62,526 nucleotides of DNA from Bacillus sp. ISL-34 (GCF_018613325.1 NZ_JAGGQJ010000040.1:1-62526); one strand, 5' to 3'; counted from the first letter of the stretch, positions 17,606 to 33,256 are shown. Program-made: numbers and translations. Notes: generated by a model from the sequence alone, not told the origin.

Positions 17606-18901
17606 TTACTTTATAAAGCCTTTATAGTGTCTCTTCACAAGTTGTGATTCCAGCTGCTTCATCGTATCAAGGGCAACCCCCACTACGATCAGCAAACTGG
17701 TGCCACCAATCTGTGCAGATTGAGGTAGATCAGCAAGCTTAATGAAAAATACCGGTAAAACGGCAATGATGGCTAAAAATATAGAGCCTACAAACGTCAG
17801 ACGGTATAAAACACGTGTTAAATATTCTTGTGTACTCTTACCTGGACGAATCCCCGGCACATAGCCACCTTGCTTTTTCAAATTCTCAGCCATTTGTTCA
17901 GGGTTAACCTGAATGAATGCATAAAAATACGCAAAAGCAATGATAAGAGCAACATAGATGATCATACCAATAGGCTTGGTGTAATCAAGGTTTGTTGATA
18001 TCCAGCTAGTCACGCTGTTCTTTCCAAAGAAAGAAGCGATTGTAGTTGGAGTGATGATAAATGCCATTGCAAAGATTACCGGAATAACCCCCGCAGCATT
18101 TACTTTCAATGGTAAATGAGTAGACTGGCCACCCATTTGTGTACGACCTACCGCAGCACGTTTCGCATACTGAATAGGAATTTTTCGTAATGCCTGCTGA
18201 ATGAAGATAACAGCAACCACGATTGCTAATACTGCTAAAACAATGAGGATAATCGTTATTATTCGCAAGAATAATTGATCACCGGCATTTTCAAATTGTT
18301 GGGCGTAAATCTGATTTGCCGTATTTGGCAAACTAGCTACGATACCAGCAAAGATTATGATGGAGATCCCATTACCCACACCCTTAGAAGTGATCAGCTC
18401 CCCTAACCACAAAAGAAAAGCTGTTCCTGCCGTTAAGACAGTCGCAATAAGCAAGTATGTTGCAATTCCAGGATTTTCAATCAACTGGCCACCTGACATA
18501 TTATTGAACCCATAAGACATACCAACAGCTTGGATAAATCCTAGGATAATAGTGAAGTAACGAGTGAATTGAGCTAATTTACGACGCCCTGCTTCCCCTT
18601 GTTTAGACCATTCAGTGAACTTAGGAACAACATCCATCTGTAACAGCTGAACGATGATGGATGCCGTGATGTACGGCATGATACCCATCGCCAATATGGA
18701 GAAGTTTTGCAGCGCTCCGCCGCCAAAGGTATTTAAAAGACCGATGACGCTCAGCTGGTCCTGTTCAGCGAGAAAATCGGCATTCACATGCGGTACAGGT
18801 ATAAATGTACCGATGCGATAGACGATTAACATTAGAAGGGTAAAAATAATCTTATTCCTTATTTCACCCACGCGCATAAAATTGGAGATCGTGCGAAACA
18901 T
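17606..18901 (-). CDS. secY: protein translocase subunit SecY
   Basis: 431 residues with ten predicted membrane segments. It starts [18 protein letters not shown] and contains the plug region and the C-terminal loop YVPGIRPGKSTQEYL that contacts SecA and the ribosome. It forms the export channel with SecE (45.2 kb) and SecG. Its start codon directly abuts the end of rplO, so translation is probably coupled. Confidence 0.98.
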   Translation of the reverse strand: MFRTISNFMRVGEIRNKIIFTLLMLIVYRIGTFIPVPHVNADFLAEQDQLSVIGLLNTFGGGALQNFSILAMGIMPYITASIIVQLLQMDVVPKFTEWSKQGEAGRRKLAQFTRYFTIILGFIQAVGMSYGFNNMSGGQLIENPGIATYLLIATVLTAGTAFLLWLGELITSKGVGNGISIIIFAGIVASLPNTANQIYAQQFENAGDQLFLRIITIILIVLAVLAIVVAVIFIQQALRKIPIQYAKRAAVGRTQMGGQSTHLPLKVNAAGVIPVIFAMAFIITPTTIASFFGKNSVTSWISTNLDYTKPIGMIIYVALIIAFAYFYAFIQVNPEQMAENLKKQGGYVPGIRPGKSTQEYLTRVLYRLTFVGSIFLAIIAVLPVFFIKLADLPQSAQIGGTSLLIVVGVALDTMKQLESQLVKRHYKGFIK

Positions 18902-19341
18902 TAGATCACCTCTGTGTTACCGCCAGCAGCTTCGATAGCTTCTTTAGCAGTAGACGAGAATTTGTGAGCTTTAACAGTAAGCTTTTTCTCAATGCTTCCT
19001 TTGGCAAGAATTTTGATTCCTGCTTTTTCTTTACTTACAACCCCAGTCTCAAGTAAAAGAGCTGGTGTTACTTCAGTACCGTCTTCGAAAAGATTTAACG
19101 TATCAAGATTCACGATAGCGTAGTCTTTACGGTTGATGTTGGTAAATCCACGTTTAGGTAAACGTCTGAATAGAGGAGTTTGACCCCCTTCAAATCCAAG
19201 ACGCACACCGCCGCCGGAGCGAGCGTTTTGTCCTTTGTGTCCTTTACCTGCTGTTTTACCGTTACCAGATCCAATACCGCGACCTTTACGTTTACGTTCT
19301 TTACGAGAACCTTCTGCAGCTTTTAACTCATGAAGTTTCAT
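18901..19341 (-). CDS. rplO: 50S ribosomal protein L15
   Basis: 146 residues with the glycine- and arginine-rich N-terminal extension [19 protein letters not shown] typical of L15, which penetrates the 23S rRNA core. The C-terminal half has the [18 protein letters not shown] globular part. It lies between rpmD and secY. Confidence 0.98.
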   Translation of the reverse strand: MKLHELKAAEGSRKERKRKGRGIGSGNGKTAGKGHKGQNARSGGGVRLGFEGGQTPLFRRLPKRGFTNINRKDYAIVNLDTLNLFEDGTEVTPALLLETGVVSKEKAGIKILAKGSIEKKLTVKAHKFSSTAKEAIEAAGGNTEVI

Positions 19342-19373
19342 GTTGGCACCTCCTTGTTAAGTTAAAAATTTTT

Positions 19374-19556
19374 TTATTGTTCTTTTACAGTAACAAGATG
19401 AGCAACTTTGGTAATCATACCGCGAATCGCAGGGTTATCTTCTTGAACAACCGTTTGATGCATTTTGCGTAAACCCAAAGTGTTAACTGTAACACGTTGA
19501 TCTTCAGGACGACCAATCAAGCTGCGAGTGAGGGTAATTTCTAATTTATTAGCCAT
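19374..19556 (-). CDS. rpmD: 50S ribosomal protein L30
   Basis: 60 residues beginning [17 protein letters not shown], with the [11 protein letters not shown] segment. This is the short bacterial L30. It lies between rpsE and rplO, with GGAGGG before the start. Confidence 0.97.
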   Translation of the reverse strand: MANKLEITLTRSLIGRPEDQRVTVNTLGLRKMHQTVVQEDNPAIRGMITKVAHLVTVKEQ

Positions 19557-19572
19557 AATTCGATTTCCCTCC

Positions 19573-20073
19573 TTATCCTAACAGTTCTTGTACTGATTTT
19601 CCACGTAACTTAGCTACGTCTTCAGCACGTTTCAATTGCTTCAATCCTTCGATTGTTGCGCGAACCATATTAATAGGTGTATTAGTACCTAGTGATTTAG
19701 ACAAGATATCGCTAACTCCGCCTAATTCAAGTACCGCACGAACAGGACCTCCAGCAATTACTCCTGTACCTTCAGAAGCTGGTTTCAATAGAATGTGACC
19801 TGCGCCATAGCGACCGTTCACAAGGTGAGGAATAGTAGTACCAACCATTGGTACAGTAATTAGATTTTTCTTAGCATCCTCAATAGCTTTACGGATAGCA
19901 TCCGGAACTTCTTGAGCTTTACCAGTACCAAATCCAACATGACCATTTTTATCACCAACAACAACTAGTGCAGTGAAACGGAAACGACGTCCGCCTTTAA
20001 CAACTTTAGCTACACGATTTACTGTAACTACGCGTTCTTCAAGTTCTAATTTATTAGGATCAATGCTACGCAT
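19573..20073 (-). CDS. rpsE: 30S ribosomal protein S5
   Basis: 166 residues. The N-terminal double-stranded RNA-binding fold contains [20 protein letters not shown] and [14 protein letters not shown], and the C-terminal domain [23 protein letters not shown]5 lines the mRNA entry tunnel and supports decoding accuracy. No internal change is evident in the loop where spectinomycin-resistance changes occur, as far as can be judged. Confidence 0.98.
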   Translation of the reverse strand: MRSIDPNKLELEERVVTVNRVAKVVKGGRRFRFTALVVVGDKNGHVGFGTGKAQEVPDAIRKAIEDAKKNLITVPMVGTTIPHLVNGRYGAGHILLKPASEGTGVIAGGPVRAVLELGGVSDILSKSLGTNTPINMVRATIEGLKQLKRAEDVAKLRGKSVQELLG

Positions 20074-20095
20074 CTGTTATGTCCCTCCTTATCCA

Positions 20096-20458
20096 TTAAA
20101 ATTCTAAGCCGTTTTCACGAGCAGCGTCAGCCAATGCTTTAACACGACCATGGAAGAGGTAACCACCGCGGTCAAATACCACAGCTTTGAAACCTTTTTC
20201 AACAGCACGTTTCGCAATAAGTTCGCCAACTTTTTGAGCTGCTTCAGCATTGCTACTAGCTTCGATACTGATCTCTTTATCAAGAGTTGAAGCACTTGCT
20301 AATGTTACGCCTTTTGCATCGTCAATTAATTGTGCGTAAATGTGTTTGTTTGAACGAAACACATTTAAACGAGGACGAGCTTCTGTTCCAGAAAGCTTAG
20401 CACGTACACGTGCATGTCTTTTCTGACGAGTAGCATTTTTATCAAGCTTCGTAATCAT
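20096..20458 (-). CDS. rplR: 50S ribosomal protein L18
   Basis: 120 residues with a basic N-terminus ([14 protein letters not shown]) and the [20 protein letters not shown] core that binds 5S rRNA with L5. It starts MITKLDKN and ends [35 protein letters not shown], complete. Confidence 0.98.
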   Translation of the reverse strand: MITKLDKNATRQKRHARVRAKLSGTEARPRLNVFRSNKHIYAQLIDDAKGVTLASASTLDKEISIEASSNAEAAQKVGELIAKRAVEKGFKAVVFDRGGYLFHGRVKALADAARENGLEF

Positions 20459-20490
20459 TTACGTCACTCCTTTCGTTTACTTATGCGGCA

Positions 20491-21027
20491 TTACTTACCA
20501 GTTTTACCTTCTTTACGACGAACGAATTCGCCTTCGTAACGGATACCTTTACCTTTATACGGTTCAGGCGGGCGAACATCACGGATATTAGCTGCTAGAG
20601 CTCCTACACGTTCTTTGCTTGCACCTTTGATGATTACTTTTGTATTAGAAGGAACTTCGACTTCAACGCCAGCTTCTGGCTCTATTTCTACAGGGTGGGA
20701 ATATCCTACGTTAAGGACAAGCTTGTTACCTTGCTTTTGTGCACGGTACCCAACCCCAATAAGTTCAAGTGATTTTACGAAACCTGTTGATACGCCTTCA
20801 ACCATGTTAGAGATAAGTGCGCGAGTAGTACCGTGTAAAGAACGGTGAGCCTTCTCGTCAGACGGACGTGTAACAGTTAACACGTTCTCTTCAACAACGA
20901 TTGAAAGGTCAGGATTGAATGATCTAGTTAATTCACCTTTAGGTCCTTTAACAGTTACTTCACTTCCAGTAACAGTAACTGTCACGCCTGCAGGGATTTC
21001 AATAGGTTTTTTACCTATACGAGACAT
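20491..21027 (-). CDS. rplF: 50S ribosomal protein L6
   Basis: 178 residues with two repeated alpha/beta domains, beginning [14 protein letters not shown] and ending [11 protein letters not shown]. It sits near the factor-binding site and the sarcin-ricin loop. The start at 21027 is chosen; an ATG five codons upstream is an extension without family support. Confidence 0.98.
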   Translation of the reverse strand: MSRIGKKPIEIPAGVTVTVTGSEVTVKGPKGELTRSFNPDLSIVVEENVLTVTRPSDEKAHRSLHGTTRALISNMVEGVSTGFVKSLELIGVGYRAQKQGNKLVLNVGYSHPVEIEPEAGVEVEVPSNTKVIIKGASKERVGALAANIRDVRPPEPYKGKGIRYEGEFVRRKEGKTGK

Positions 21028-21057
21028 AATGTGCACCTCCATTCTTGTGAAAATGTA

Positions 21058-21456
21058 TTACCAAACGTATGCTAAAACTTCTCCGCCAACTTGTTTAGAG
21101 CGAGCTTCCTTGTCTGTTAAAACTCCGTGAGAAGTAGAAACAATTGCGATACCTAAACCGTTAAGAACGCGTGGTACCTCTCCAGTTTTTGCATATACAC
21201 GCAAACCAGGTTTGCTGATACGTTTTAGACCAGTGATAACACGTTCGTTGTTTGCACCGTATTTTAAGAAGATACGGATGATACCTTGTTTGTTGTCTTC
21301 GATTAATTCAAAGTCACGTACGAAGCCTTCACTTTTTAAGATCTCAGCAATTTCCTTTTTGATCTTTGAAGCAGGAACTTCCAGTTTTTCGTGACGAACC
21401 ATATTCGCATTACGGATGCGAGTAAGCATATCTGCAATAGGATCTGTCATGACCAT
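21058..21456 (-). CDS. rpsH: 30S ribosomal protein S8
   Basis: 132 residues beginning [18 protein letters not shown], the same start as in B. subtilis, and ending [10 protein letters not shown]8 is a primary 16S rRNA binder and in many bacteria represses translation of the spc operon. Confidence 0.98.
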   Translation of the reverse strand: MVMTDPIADMLTRIRNANMVRHEKLEVPASKIKKEIAEILKSEGFVRDFELIEDNKQGIIRIFLKYGANNERVITGLKRISKPGLRVYAKTGEVPRVLNGLGIAIVSTSHGVLTDKEARSKQVGGEVLAYVW

Positions 21457-21486
21457 TATATTTTACCTCCTTCCCAAACTCGGGTT

Positions 21487-21690
<204 letters not shown>

Positions 21691-21697
21691 TTAGAGA

Positions 21698-22237
21698 TTA
21701 CTTTTGGAACGGCATTCCAACTTGAGTAAGTAGTTCACGAGCTTCTTCGTCAGTGTTGGCAGTCGTTACGATAACGATGTCCATACCACGAACTTTGCTC
21801 ACTTTATCGTAATCAATCTCAGGGAAGATAAGTTGTTCTTTAACGCCTAATGTATAGTTCCCACGTCCGTCAAAGGATTTCTTTGAAACGCCGCGGAAAT
21901 CACGTACACGCGGTAAAGATACAGATACTAGCTTATCAAGGAATTGATACATACGCTCTCCACGTAATGTAACTTTCGCTCCGATAGGCATACCTTCACG
22001 CAAACGGAAGCCTGCGATTGATTTTTTTGCTTTAGTTATAACTGGTTTTTGACCAGTGATCAATGTAAGTTCTTCAACAGCCGTATCCAAAGCTTTCGAG
22101 TTAGATACTGCGTCACCCACACCCATGTTAATAACGATTTTCTCAATGTTTGGTACTTGCATTACTGATTGATAGTTGAATTTACCCATCAATGACGGTG
22201 TAATTTCACTTTTGAATTTTTCTTTAAGGCGGCTCAT
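21698..22237 (-). CDS. rplE: 50S ribosomal protein L5
   Basis: 179 residues beginning [16 protein letters not shown], with the [28 protein letters not shown] core and the [20 protein letters not shown] motif. It binds 5S rRNA and forms intersubunit bridge B1b with S13. Confidence 0.98.
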   Translation of the reverse strand: MSRLKEKFKSEITPSLMGKFNYQSVMQVPNIEKIVINMGVGDAVSNSKALDTAVEELTLITGQKPVITKAKKSIAGFRLREGMPIGAKVTLRGERMYQFLDKLVSVSLPRVRDFRGVSKKSFDGRGNYTLGVKEQLIFPEIDYDKVSKVRGMDIVIVTTANTDEEARELLTQVGMPFQK

Positions 22238-22266
22238 TGCTTAGTGTACCTCCCTTCATTTATGAC

Positions 22267-22578
22267 TTATTTATCTAAAGATTCACCTGAAATTTTAGCT
22301 ACGCGTACTTTTTTACCATTTTCGATCTTATATCCAACACGAGTCGGTTTACCTGATTTAGGATCAAGTGGCATTACATTGGATACGTGAATAGCAGCTT
22401 CTTTGCTGATAATTCCACCTTGTGGATTAAGTTGAGATGGCTTGGAATGCTTTTTCACGATGTTAATTCCTTCTACAAGCACACGATTTTGTTTCGGAAA
22501 TGCTGAAAGAATTGTTCCTTGTTTGCCTTTGTCCTTACCAGAGATGACTACGACTTTGTCACCTTTTTTAACATGCAT
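22267..22578 (-). CDS. rplX: 50S ribosomal protein L24
   Basis: 103 residues beginning [21 protein letters not shown], a KOW-motif protein that initiates 50S assembly. The start at 22578 has AGGAGGT upstream; eleven extra in-frame codons before it have no family counterpart. Confidence 0.97.
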   Translation of the reverse strand: MHVKKGDKVVVISGKDKGKQGTILSAFPKQNRVLVEGINIVKKHSKPSQLNPQGGIISKEAAIHVSNVMPLDPKSGKPTRVGYKIENGKKVRVAKISGESLDK

Positions 22579-22621
22579 TAGCTTGGCACCTCCTTGAAAG
22601 GCTTTATACAAATTTTACATA

Positions 22622-23011
<390 letters not shown>

Positions 23012-23031
23012 TTAGCTTAATCCGAACTATA

Positions 23032-23295
23032 TTAAATGATTACTGCTTTTTCTACTACTTCTACAAGACGGAAGCGTTTTGTAGCTGAAAGTGGACGAGT
23101 TTCCATGATACGTACTACGTCGCCTGCTTTAGCTTCGTTTAGCTCGTCATGAGCTTTAAACTTTTTAGAGTATTTCACGCGTTTACCGTATAAAGAATGC
23201 TTTTTATAGGTTTCTACAACAACTGTAACTGTTTTATCCATTTTGTCGGATACTACGCGTCCAGTGTAGATTTTGCGTTGGTTGCGTTCGCTCAT
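23032..23295 (-). CDS. rpsQ: 30S ribosomal protein S17
   Basis: 87 residues, an OB-fold protein beginning [21 protein letters not shown] and ending [12 protein letters not shown], aligned end to end with B. subtilis S17. The start at 23295 is preferred over an ATG five codons upstream. Confidence 0.98.
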   Translation of the reverse strand: MSERNQRKIYTGRVVSDKMDKTVTVVVETYKKHSLYGKRVKYSKKFKAHDELNEAKAGDVVRIMETRPLSATKRFRLVEVVEKAVII

Positions 23296-23313
23296 TCTGC
23301 AAACCTCCATTCA

Positions 23314-24599
<1,286 letters not shown>

Positions 24600-24602
24600 A
24601 GA

Positions 24603-24944
24603 TTACCCCTCCTTCTTTTCTGATACAACGATTGTAATATGACTAGTACGTTTGTTTATTGCACTCGCACGACCTTGAGCGCGAGGACGGAAACGTTTTA
24701 ATGTTGGTCCTTCGTTAACGTATGCCTCTGAAACGACTAGGTTATTAATATCCATTTCGTAGTTGTGTTCTGCATTTGCGATAGCAGATTTCAGAATTTT
24801 TTCTACGACTGGAGAAGCAGATTTTGGTGTTAAGCGAAGAATCGCTACTGCTTCACCTACTTGTTTTCCTCGAATTAAATCTGCGACTAAACGCACTTTC
24901 CGAGGAGCAATACGAACTGTTTTAGCGACAGCTTTAGCTTGCAT
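24603..24944 (-). CDS. rplV: 50S ribosomal protein L22
   Basis: 113 residues beginning [19 protein letters not shown]. The extended beta hairpin ([21 protein letters not shown]) reaches into the exit tunnel near the macrolide site and is intact. The start at 24944 has GAGGAGGG upstream; six further codons upstream are not supported. Confidence 0.98.
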   Translation of the reverse strand: MQAKAVAKTVRIAPRKVRLVADLIRGKQVGEAVAILRLTPKSASPVVEKILKSAIANAEHNYEMDINNLVVSEAYVNEGPTLKRFRPRAQGRASAINKRTSHITIVVSEKKEG

Positions 24945-24961
24945 GAGATGCCCTCCTCTCA

Positions 24962-25290
<329 letters not shown>

Positions 25291-25300
25291 CTCAATCCCG

Positions 25301-26149
<849 letters not shown>

Positions 26150-26157
26150 CTAATGAA

Positions 26158-26442
26158 TTAAGCCTCGAATAGCTCGATTTCTTTGCTGTCAGCAGTTAAT
26201 TTAACAATAGCTTTACGGCGCTTGTTAGTATAGCCTGCATGTTTGCCCATGCGTTTGAATTTACCTTTGTAGTTCATGATGTTTACTTTCTCAACTTTAA
26301 CGCCGAAAATTTCTTGAACAGCATCTTTAACTTGAGTTTTATTAGCTCTAACATCAACTTCAAAAGTATATTTCTTTTCAGCCATTATGTCTGAAGAGCG
26401 TTCAGTGATTACGGGGCGCTTAATGATATCGCGTGCATCCAT
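26158..26442 (-). CDS. rplW: 50S ribosomal protein L23
   Basis: 94 residues beginning [19 protein letters not shown]23 at the tunnel exit is the docking site of trigger factor and SRP. Its start abuts the rplD stop codon (shared base), indicating coupling. Confidence 0.98.
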   Translation of the reverse strand: MDARDIIKRPVITERSSDIMAEKKYTFEVDVRANKTQVKDAVQEIFGVKVEKVNIMNYKGKFKRMGKHAGYTNKRRKAIVKLTADSKEIELFEA

Positions 26443-27065
26443 TATGCAAGCACCTCCTCTACTTTTTCGACAGCTGATTTAGTCAAGATCAATTTGTTGT
26501 GTGAAACAACATCAAGAACATTAAGACCAACAGCTTCAACTACAGTAACACCAGGGATGTTACGTGCAGAAAGAGCAACTTTCTCATCTAAACCGTCAGT
26601 AACGACTAACGTCTTAGTATCAACAGAAAGGTTTTTAAGTACCGCTACAAACTCTTTTGTTTTTGGAGCTTCGAAAGACAAGCTTTCAAGAACCAAAATG
26701 TTCTCTTCCAATGCCTTTGCAGACAATGCAGATTTAATAGCTAAACGACGTACCTTTTTAGGTAGCTTGTAAGCGTAAGATCTTGGAGTTGGTCCAAAAA
26801 CAACGCCACCGCCACGCCATTGTGGAGAACGGATAGAACCTTGACGCGCACGTCCAGTTCCTTTTTGTTTCCAAGGTTTACGTCCACCGCCTGCAACTTC
26901 AGAACGGTTTTTAACTTTATGAGTTCCTTGACGTAAGGAAGCTCTTTGCATGATGATTGCTTCGAATAATACGTGATTATTAGGTTCGATACCAAAGATG
27001 GATTCATTCAGTTCGATGTCGCCAACTTGTGAACCTGTTTGGTTGAACAATGTAACTTTTGGCAT
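26442..27065 (-). CDS. rplD: 50S ribosomal protein L4
   Basis: 207 residues beginning [19 protein letters not shown]. The long loop [27 protein letters not shown] reaches the tunnel constriction and is intact. In some bacteria L4 also autoregulates the S10 operon through its leader. Confidence 0.98.
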   Translation of the reverse strand: MPKVTLFNQTGSQVGDIELNESIFGIEPNNHVLFEAIIMQRASLRQGTHKVKNRSEVAGGGRKPWKQKGTGRARQGSIRSPQWRGGGVVFGPTPRSYAYKLPKKVRRLAIKSALSAKALEENILVLESLSFEAPKTKEFVAVLKNLSVDTKTLVVTDGLDEKVALSARNIPGVTVVEAVGLNVLDVVSHNKLILTKSAVEKVEEVLA

Positions 27066-27090
27066 TCTATTGCTCCTCCTTTCTCAGAAA

Positions 27091-27720
27091 TTACTTTGCT
27101 TTAACAGCAGATTTAACTTTGATCAATGCTTTTCTAGCACCAGGTACATTACCTTTGATCAATAGTAGGTTACGTTCAACATCAACTTTAACGATAGCTA
27201 AGTTTTGAACAGTGATTTGCTCTCCACCCATACGTCCTGGTAAAAGTTTACCTTTGAATACGCGGTTTGGAGCTACAGGACCCATTGAACCTGGGCGACG
27301 GTGGTAACGAGAACCATGAGACATAGGTCCGCGAGATTGTCCATGACGCTTGATAGAGCCTTGGAATCCTTTACCTTTTGAAATTCCTGTTACATCTACT
27401 AAATCGCCTTCAGCGAAAATACTTACATTGACTTCTTGACCGATCTCCAATTCAGTAAGATCCGTTCCGCGGAATTCGCGAATGAAGCGCTTAGGAGTAG
27501 TATTTGCTTTTTCAACATGGCCCTTTTCAGGTTTGTTAGAAAGCTTTTCACGTTTGTTTTCAAAACCAACTTGAACTGCTTCATAGCCATCAGTTTCAAC
27601 AGTTTTCTTTTGAAGAACCACGTTATTAGCAGCTTCGATAACTGTTACCGGAATAAGTTCACCGTTTTCAGCAAAAACTTGAGTCATACCGATTTTTCTT
27701 CCTAAGATTCCTTTGGTCAT
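27091..27720 (-). CDS. rplC: 50S ribosomal protein L3
   Basis: 209 residues beginning [16 protein letters not shown], with the central extension [20 protein letters not shown] that approaches the peptidyl transferase centre. It follows rpsJ in the S10 operon with AGGAGGTGTG before the start. Confidence 0.98.
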   Translation of the reverse strand: MTKGILGRKIGMTQVFAENGELIPVTVIEAANNVVLQKKTVETDGYEAVQVGFENKREKLSNKPEKGHVEKANTTPKRFIREFRGTDLTELEIGQEVNVSIFAEGDLVDVTGISKGKGFQGSIKRHGQSRGPMSHGSRYHRRPGSMGPVAPNRVFKGKLLPGRMGGEQITVQNLAIVKVDVERNLLLIKGNVPGARKALIKVKSAVKAK

Positions 27721-27760
27721 AAGTCACACCTCCTAGAGTAATTGTTCATATTTATATGAA

Positions 27761-28200
<440 letters not shown>

Positions 28201-28229
28201 ATTATACATAAAACACAAGTAGAATGCAA
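28201..28229 (-). promoter_or_regulatory. sigma-A promoter of the S10-spc-alpha array
   Basis: TTGCAT (28224-28229), a 17-base spacer and TATAAT (28201-28206) on the minus strand. This is the strongest promoter seen upstream of the ribosomal array. Confidence 0.8.
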
Positions 28230-28414
28230 GTTAAACTTAAATTTTTCTTGTGCAACACACTTTTATTATTATACATACTATCACAAGTATTTACAAGTAC
28301 ATTCTACACGGACTATCATATCCATTTTCTTCAATTTGAAAAATCCCCATGATACCCAATAAAAACACTTCTTTTTTTACACCTATTATAGAAGAAAGAA
28401 TGAATATTCTTTGA

Positions 28415-28452
28415 AATAAAAAAGAAGCAGATGGCGTCCCATCTGCTTCTCC
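28415..28452 (-). terminator. terminator after tuf
   Basis: On the minus strand AGAAGCAGATGG, a short loop and CCATCTGCTTCT, then TTTTTTATTTC, give a 12-pair stem with U-tract about 40 bases after the tuf stop codon. Confidence 0.9.
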
Positions 28453-28489
28453 CGGAAGGCGTCCCTTCCAATATTGTTTTATGAATCAA

Positions 28490-29677
28490 TTATTCTTGGA
28501 TTGTAGCAACTACGCCAGCGCCTACAGTACGTCCACCCTCACGGATAGAGAATTTAGTACCTTCTTCGATAGCGATTGGAGCGATAAGTTCTACAGTCAT
28601 TTCGATGTTGTCTCCAGGCATAACCATTTCTACGCCTTCAGGAAGGTTACAAATACCAGTTACGTCAGTTGTACGGAAGTAGAACTGAGGACGGTAGTTT
28701 GTAAAGAATGGAGTGTGACGTCCACCTTCTTCTTTAGAAAGAACATAAACTTCAGCTTTGAACTTTGTGTGTGGAGTGATTGTACTTGGTTTAGCAAGTA
28801 CTTGTCCACGTTGGATATCTTCACGGGATACACCACGAAGTAGTGCACCGATGTTGTCACCAGCTTCAGCATAGTCAAGAAGTTTACGGAACATTTCAAC
28901 ACCAGTTACTGTTGTTGGTTTAGACTCTTCGTTGAAACCGATGATGTCAACAACGTCACCGACTTTAACTTGTCCACGCTCAACACGGCCAGTAGCAACT
29001 GTTCCACGACCAGTGATTGAGAATACATCCTCAACTGGCATCATGAATGGTTTTTCAGTGTCACGAGTAGGTTCTGGGATATACTCGTCAACAGCCGTCA
29101 TTAATTCATGAATTTTTTCTTCCCATTCAGCGTCTCCTTGAAGAGCTTTTAGAGCAGATCCTTTGATAACTGGAATGTCATCGCCAGGGAATTCGTATTC
29201 AGATAGAAGATCACGGATTTCCATTTCTACTAATTCAAGAAGTTCTTCGTCATCAACCATGTCGCATTTGTTCATGAATACTACTAGGTATGGTACACCT
29301 ACTTGACGAGAAAGAAGGATGTGCTCACGAGTTTGTGGCATTGGGCCATCAGCAGCAGATACTACTAGGATCCCGCCGTCCATTTGTGCAGCACCAGTGA
29401 TCATGTTTTTAACATAGTCAGCATGTCCTGGGCAGTCAACGTGTGCATAGTGACGAGTAGCTGTTTCGTACTCAACGTGTGCAGTAGAGATTGTGATACC
29501 ACGTTCTCTTTCTTCTGGAGCACCATCGATTTGGTCATAAGCGCGAGCTTCTGCGCCACCTGATTTAGCAAGTACAGTTGTGATTGCAGCAGTTAGAGTA
29601 GTTTTACCATGGTCAACGTGACCAATTGTTCCAACGTTAACGTGCGGTTTTGAACGATCAAATTTAGCTTTTCCCAT
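28490..29677 (-). CDS. tuf: elongation factor Tu
   Basis: 395 residues. GTP-binding motifs are GHVDHGKTT (19-27), DCPGH (81-85) and NKCD (136-139), with domains 2 and 3 complete. It delivers aminoacyl-tRNA to the ribosome. It lies after fusA with its own probable promoter and ends the str operon with a strong terminator. Confidence 0.99.
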   Translation of the reverse strand: MGKAKFDRSKPHVNVGTIGHVDHGKTTLTAAITTVLAKSGGAEARAYDQIDGAPEERERGITISTAHVEYETATRHYAHVDCPGHADYVKNMITGAAQMDGGILVVSAADGPMPQTREHILLSRQVGVPYLVVFMNKCDMVDDEELLELVEMEIRDLLSEYEFPGDDIPVIKGSALKALQGDAEWEEKIHELMTAVDEYIPEPTRDTEKPFMMPVEDVFSITGRGTVATGRVERGQVKVGDVVDIIGFNEESKPTTVTGVEMFRKLLDYAEAGDNIGALLRGVSREDIQRGQVLAKPSTITPHTKFKAEVYVLSKEEGGRHTPFFTNYRPQFYFRTTDVTGICNLPEGVEMVMPGDNIEMTVELIAPIAIEEGTKFSIREGGRTVGAGVVATIQE

Positions 29678-29723
29678 TAGGAATTCCTCCTTAAAATTAT
29701 AAATAAAAAATTAAGTATATAGG

Positions 29724-29758
29724 GGCTGTGAAAGAAGACTAATTCTTCCATCACAGCT
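29724..29758 (-). other. hairpin in tuf 5' leader
   Basis: AGCTGTGA and TTCACAGCC with inner AAGAA/TTCTT pairing form a stem about 45 bases before the tuf start codon. The minus-strand tail (CCCTATATACTTAATTTTTT) has its T-run only a dozen bases later, so it is at best a weak terminator. It may be a regulatory or stabilising leader structure. Confidence 0.4.
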
Positions 29759-29769
29759 TACATAAGATA

Positions 29770-29798
29770 GTTATACTTTAATAAGAGATGAAAATCAA
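29770..29798 (-). promoter_or_regulatory. probable sigma-A promoter of tuf
   Basis: TTGATT (29793-29798), a 17-base spacer and TATAAC (29770-29775) on the minus strand start right at the fusA stop codon. It would let tuf be expressed above the level of fusA. Confidence 0.5.
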
Positions 29799-31877
29799 TT
29801 ATTCACCTTTATTTTTTTTGATGATTTCTTCAGAAATGCTCTTAGGTACTTCTTCATAATGATCGAAGTGCATAGAGAATGTTCCGCGTCCTTGAGTGTT
29901 AGAACGTAAAGATGTAGCATATCCGAACATTTCAGATAGTGGAACCATCGCTTTAACCATTTGCGTGTTACCGCGAGCTTCCATACCTTCTACACGACCA
30001 CGACGAGATGTGATATCTCCCATGATGTCGCCTAGGTAATCTTCTGGAATAACTACTTCCACTTTCATGATCGGTTCAAGGATGACAGGCTTACATTTAG
30101 ATGCTGCATTTTTAAGTGCCATAGATGCAGCGATTTTAAATGCCATTTCGTTGGAGTCAACGTCATGGTAAGATCCGTCAAATAATTTTGCTTTAATGTC
30201 GACTAGCGGGTAACCAGCAAGTACACCACGGTCAAGTGAATCAACTAATCCAGCTTGTACAGCAGGGATATATTCACGTGGTACTACACCACCGACGATA
30301 GCATTTTCAAATTCGAATCCTTTACCTTCTTCGTTTGGACCAAATTCGATCCATACGTGTCCGAATTGTCCACGACCACCAGATTGGCGAACGAATTTAC
30401 CTTCAACTTTAGCTGAACCACGGAAAGTTTCACGGTATGCTACTTGAGGAGCACCAACGTTTGCTTCCACTTTGAATTCGCGACGCATACGGTCAACAAG
30501 GATGTCCAAGTGAAGTTCACCCATACCAGCGATGATTGTTTGACCAGTTTCTTGGTCAGTATGCGCACGGAATGTTGGATCTTCATCTTGAAGCTTTTGT
30601 AAAGCTTGAGACATTTTGTCTTGGTCTGCTTTTGATTTCGGTTCAACTGATAGTGAGATAACTGGCTCTGGGAATACCATGGACTCAAGAATTACTTGGT
30701 TCTTGTCATCACATAGAGTATCTCCAGTAGTAGTATCTTTCAATCCGACAGCAGCTGCGATATCTCCTGCATATACAGTAGATATTTCTTCACGGCTGTT
30801 TGCGTGCATTTGAAGGATACGTCCAATACGCTCACGTTTTCCTTTAGTTGAGTTGATTACATAAGACCCGGATTCTAATGTACCTGAGTACACACGGAAG
30901 AATGTAAGTTTACCAACGTAAGGGTCAGTCATAACTTTAAACGCTAAAGCTGAGAACGGTTCAGAATCATCTGAATGACGTTCCACTTCTTCTTCTGAAT
31001 CCGGTAATGTACCTTTGATAGCTGGTACATCCAATGGAGATGGAAGGAAGTCGATAACGTTATCAAGCATTAATTGAACACCTTTGTTTTTGAAAGCTGA
31101 TCCGCAAATAACAGGGAAGAATTCAACATTAACGGTTGCTGTACGAATAGCTGCTTTCAATTCAGCAATGCTGATTTCTTCGCCGCCAAGGTATTTTTCC
31201 ATTAAGTCTTCATTAACCTCTGCTACTGCTTCAATTAACTTTTCACGGTATTCTTCAGCTAATTCCCGATGTTCTTCAGGAATTTCACCGATAGTGATAT
31301 CAGTTCCTAGGTCATTACCGTAGAAATGAGTTTTCATTTCAATAAGGTCGATGATTGCAGAGAATTGATCTTCTGCTCCAATTGGTAACTGAACCGGGTG
31401 GGCGTTAGCTTGTAAACGATCGTGGATTGTTCCAACTGAATACAAGAAATCTGCACCGATTTTGTCCATTTTATTTACGAACACGACACGTGGTACACCG
31501 TAAGTTGTAGCTTGGCGCCAAACTGTTTCAGTTTGAGGCTCAACACCTGATTGGGCATCAAGTACAGCTACAGCTCCATCAAGTACGCGCAAAGAGCGTT
31601 CAACTTCAACTGTGAAGTCTACGTGTCCCGGTGTATCGATGATGTTTACACGGTGACCTTTCCACTGTGCAGTTGTAGCAGCGGAAGTGATCGTGATTCC
31701 GCGTTCTTGTTCCTGTTCCATCCAGTCCATTTGTGAAGCACCTTCGTGCGTTTCACCAATTTTATGGATTTTACCAGTGTAATATAGAACACGTTCTGTT
31801 GTTGTCGTTTTACCAGCATCGATGTGAGCCATGATACCGATATTACGAGTGTTTGCTAAGGAGAACTCTCTTGCCAT
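29799..31877 (-). CDS. fusA: elongation factor G
   Basis: 692 residues beginning [26 protein letters not shown]-loop AHIDAGKT is at 17-24, and DTPGHVDF and NKMDK follow. All five domains are present by length. It drives translocation and, with RRF, ribosome recycling. Part of rplGB-rpsL-rpsG-fusA-tuf. Confidence 0.99.
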   Translation of the reverse strand: MAREFSLANTRNIGIMAHIDAGKTTTTERVLYYTGKIHKIGETHEGASQMDWMEQEQERGITITSAATTAQWKGHRVNIIDTPGHVDFTVEVERSLRVLDGAVAVLDAQSGVEPQTETVWRQATTYGVPRVVFVNKMDKIGADFLYSVGTIHDRLQANAHPVQLPIGAEDQFSAIIDLIEMKTHFYGNDLGTDITIGEIPEEHRELAEEYREKLIEAVAEVNEDLMEKYLGGEEISIAELKAAIRTATVNVEFFPVICGSAFKNKGVQLMLDNVIDFLPSPLDVPAIKGTLPDSEEEVERHSDDSEPFSALAFKVMTDPYVGKLTFFRVYSGTLESGSYVINSTKGKRERIGRILQMHANSREEISTVYAGDIAAAVGLKDTTTGDTLCDDKNQVILESMVFPEPVISLSVEPKSKADQDKMSQALQKLQDEDPTFRAHTDQETGQTIIAGMGELHLDILVDRMRREFKVEANVGAPQVAYRETFRGSAKVEGKFVRQSGGRGQFGHVWIEFGPNEEGKGFEFENAIVGGVVPREYIPAVQAGLVDSLDRGVLAGYPLVDIKAKLFDGSYHDVDSNEMAFKIAASMALKNAASKCKPVILEPIMKVEVVIPEDYLGDIMGDITSRRGRVEGMEARGNTQMVKAMVPLSEMFGYATSLRSNTQGRGTFSMHFDHYEEVPKSISEEIIKKNKGE

Positions 31878-31921
31878 TTGTCTTTCTCCTTCCTTCTATA
31901 AGGATTTTATAGTGTTTGATC

Positions 31922-32392
31922 TTACCAGCGATAATGTGCGAAAGCTTTGTTGGCTTCAGCCATTTTGTGTGTATCTTCACGTTTCTTAACTGCTGCTCCA
32001 GTATTGTTGGCAGCATCCATGATTTCATAAGCTAAACGCTCTTCCATCGTTTTTTCTCCACGAAGGCGAGAGTAGTTTACTAACCAACGAAGTCCTAGAG
32101 TCGATTTACGGTCTGGACGCACCTCAACTGGTACTTGGTAGTTAGCTCCACCCACACGGCGTGCTTTTACTTCTAATACAGGCATGATGTTTTTAAGTGC
32201 TTGATCGAAAACTTCGATCGGCTCATTGCCAGTACGTTCTTTGATTAAATCAAATGCAGAGTAAAGAATTTTTTGTGATTTACCTCTTTGTCCATCAACC
32301 ATTAATTTGTTGATTAAGCGAGTCACAAGTTTTGAATTATAAATTGGATCTGGTAATACGTCTCTTTTCGTTACAGGTCCTTTACGAGGCAT
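31922..32392 (-). CDS. rpsG: 30S ribosomal protein S7
   Basis: 156 residues beginning [21 protein letters not shown] and ending [14 protein letters not shown] primary 16S binder that nucleates the head. The start at 32392 has GAAAGGAGG upstream; six further in-frame codons are not supported by the family. Confidence 0.98.
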   Translation of the reverse strand: MPRKGPVTKRDVLPDPIYNSKLVTRLINKLMVDGQRGKSQKILYSAFDLIKERTGNEPIEVFDQALKNIMPVLEVKARRVGGANYQVPVEVRPDRKSTLGLRWLVNYSRLRGEKTMEERLAYEIMDAANNTGAAVKKREDTHKMAEANKAFAHYRW

Positions 32393-32433
32393 TATATTTC
32401 CTCCTTTCAAGAAAGTTCAATTTTTGTTTAAGA

Positions 32434-32880
<447 letters not shown>

Positions 32881-32960
32881 TCATTTCTAGTACCACACAT
32901 CCAGGTGGTTCATAAATGGGTAAAAACAAAGTCTTTGCAAATACTATTGCAAAAACATCT

Positions 32961-33209
32961 TTACTTTTTGATGGCAACAGTTGCTGCTCCGACATCAATA
33001 CCACATGCTTTGCCAAGCATTCTCATCGAATCAACATATGTGATAGGAACATCCAATTCTTTGGCAGTCTCAACGACACGCCCAGTCAAGTATATATCTG
33101 CATCATCAGCGATGATAACTTCTTGAATTAAATTGTTTTTAAGAGCTCTAACTGCTTGCTTCGTCCCTATAATCACTGACTTTGCCTGTATTACTTTTTC
33201 ATAAGACAT
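32961..33209 (-). CDS. rplGB: L7Ae-family ribosome-associated protein (YbxF / L7AE-like)
   Basis: 82 residues of the L7Ae/L30e/S12e fold, beginning MSYEKVIQAKSVIIGTKQ. It has the IIADDADI loop and the SMRMLGKACGIDVGAATVA motif that binds kink-turn RNA in this family. It is first in the str operon, as in B. subtilis. Its precise role is not settled. GGAGG lies eight bases before the start. Confidence 0.93.
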   Translation of the reverse strand: MSYEKVIQAKSVIIGTKQAVRALKNNLIQEVIIADDADIYLTGRVVETAKELDVPITYVDSMRMLGKACGIDVGAATVAIKK

Positions 33210-33256
33210 GGTCCATATCCTCCAAAGTTACAGGGTAACATAGGAGCACCTTTGCT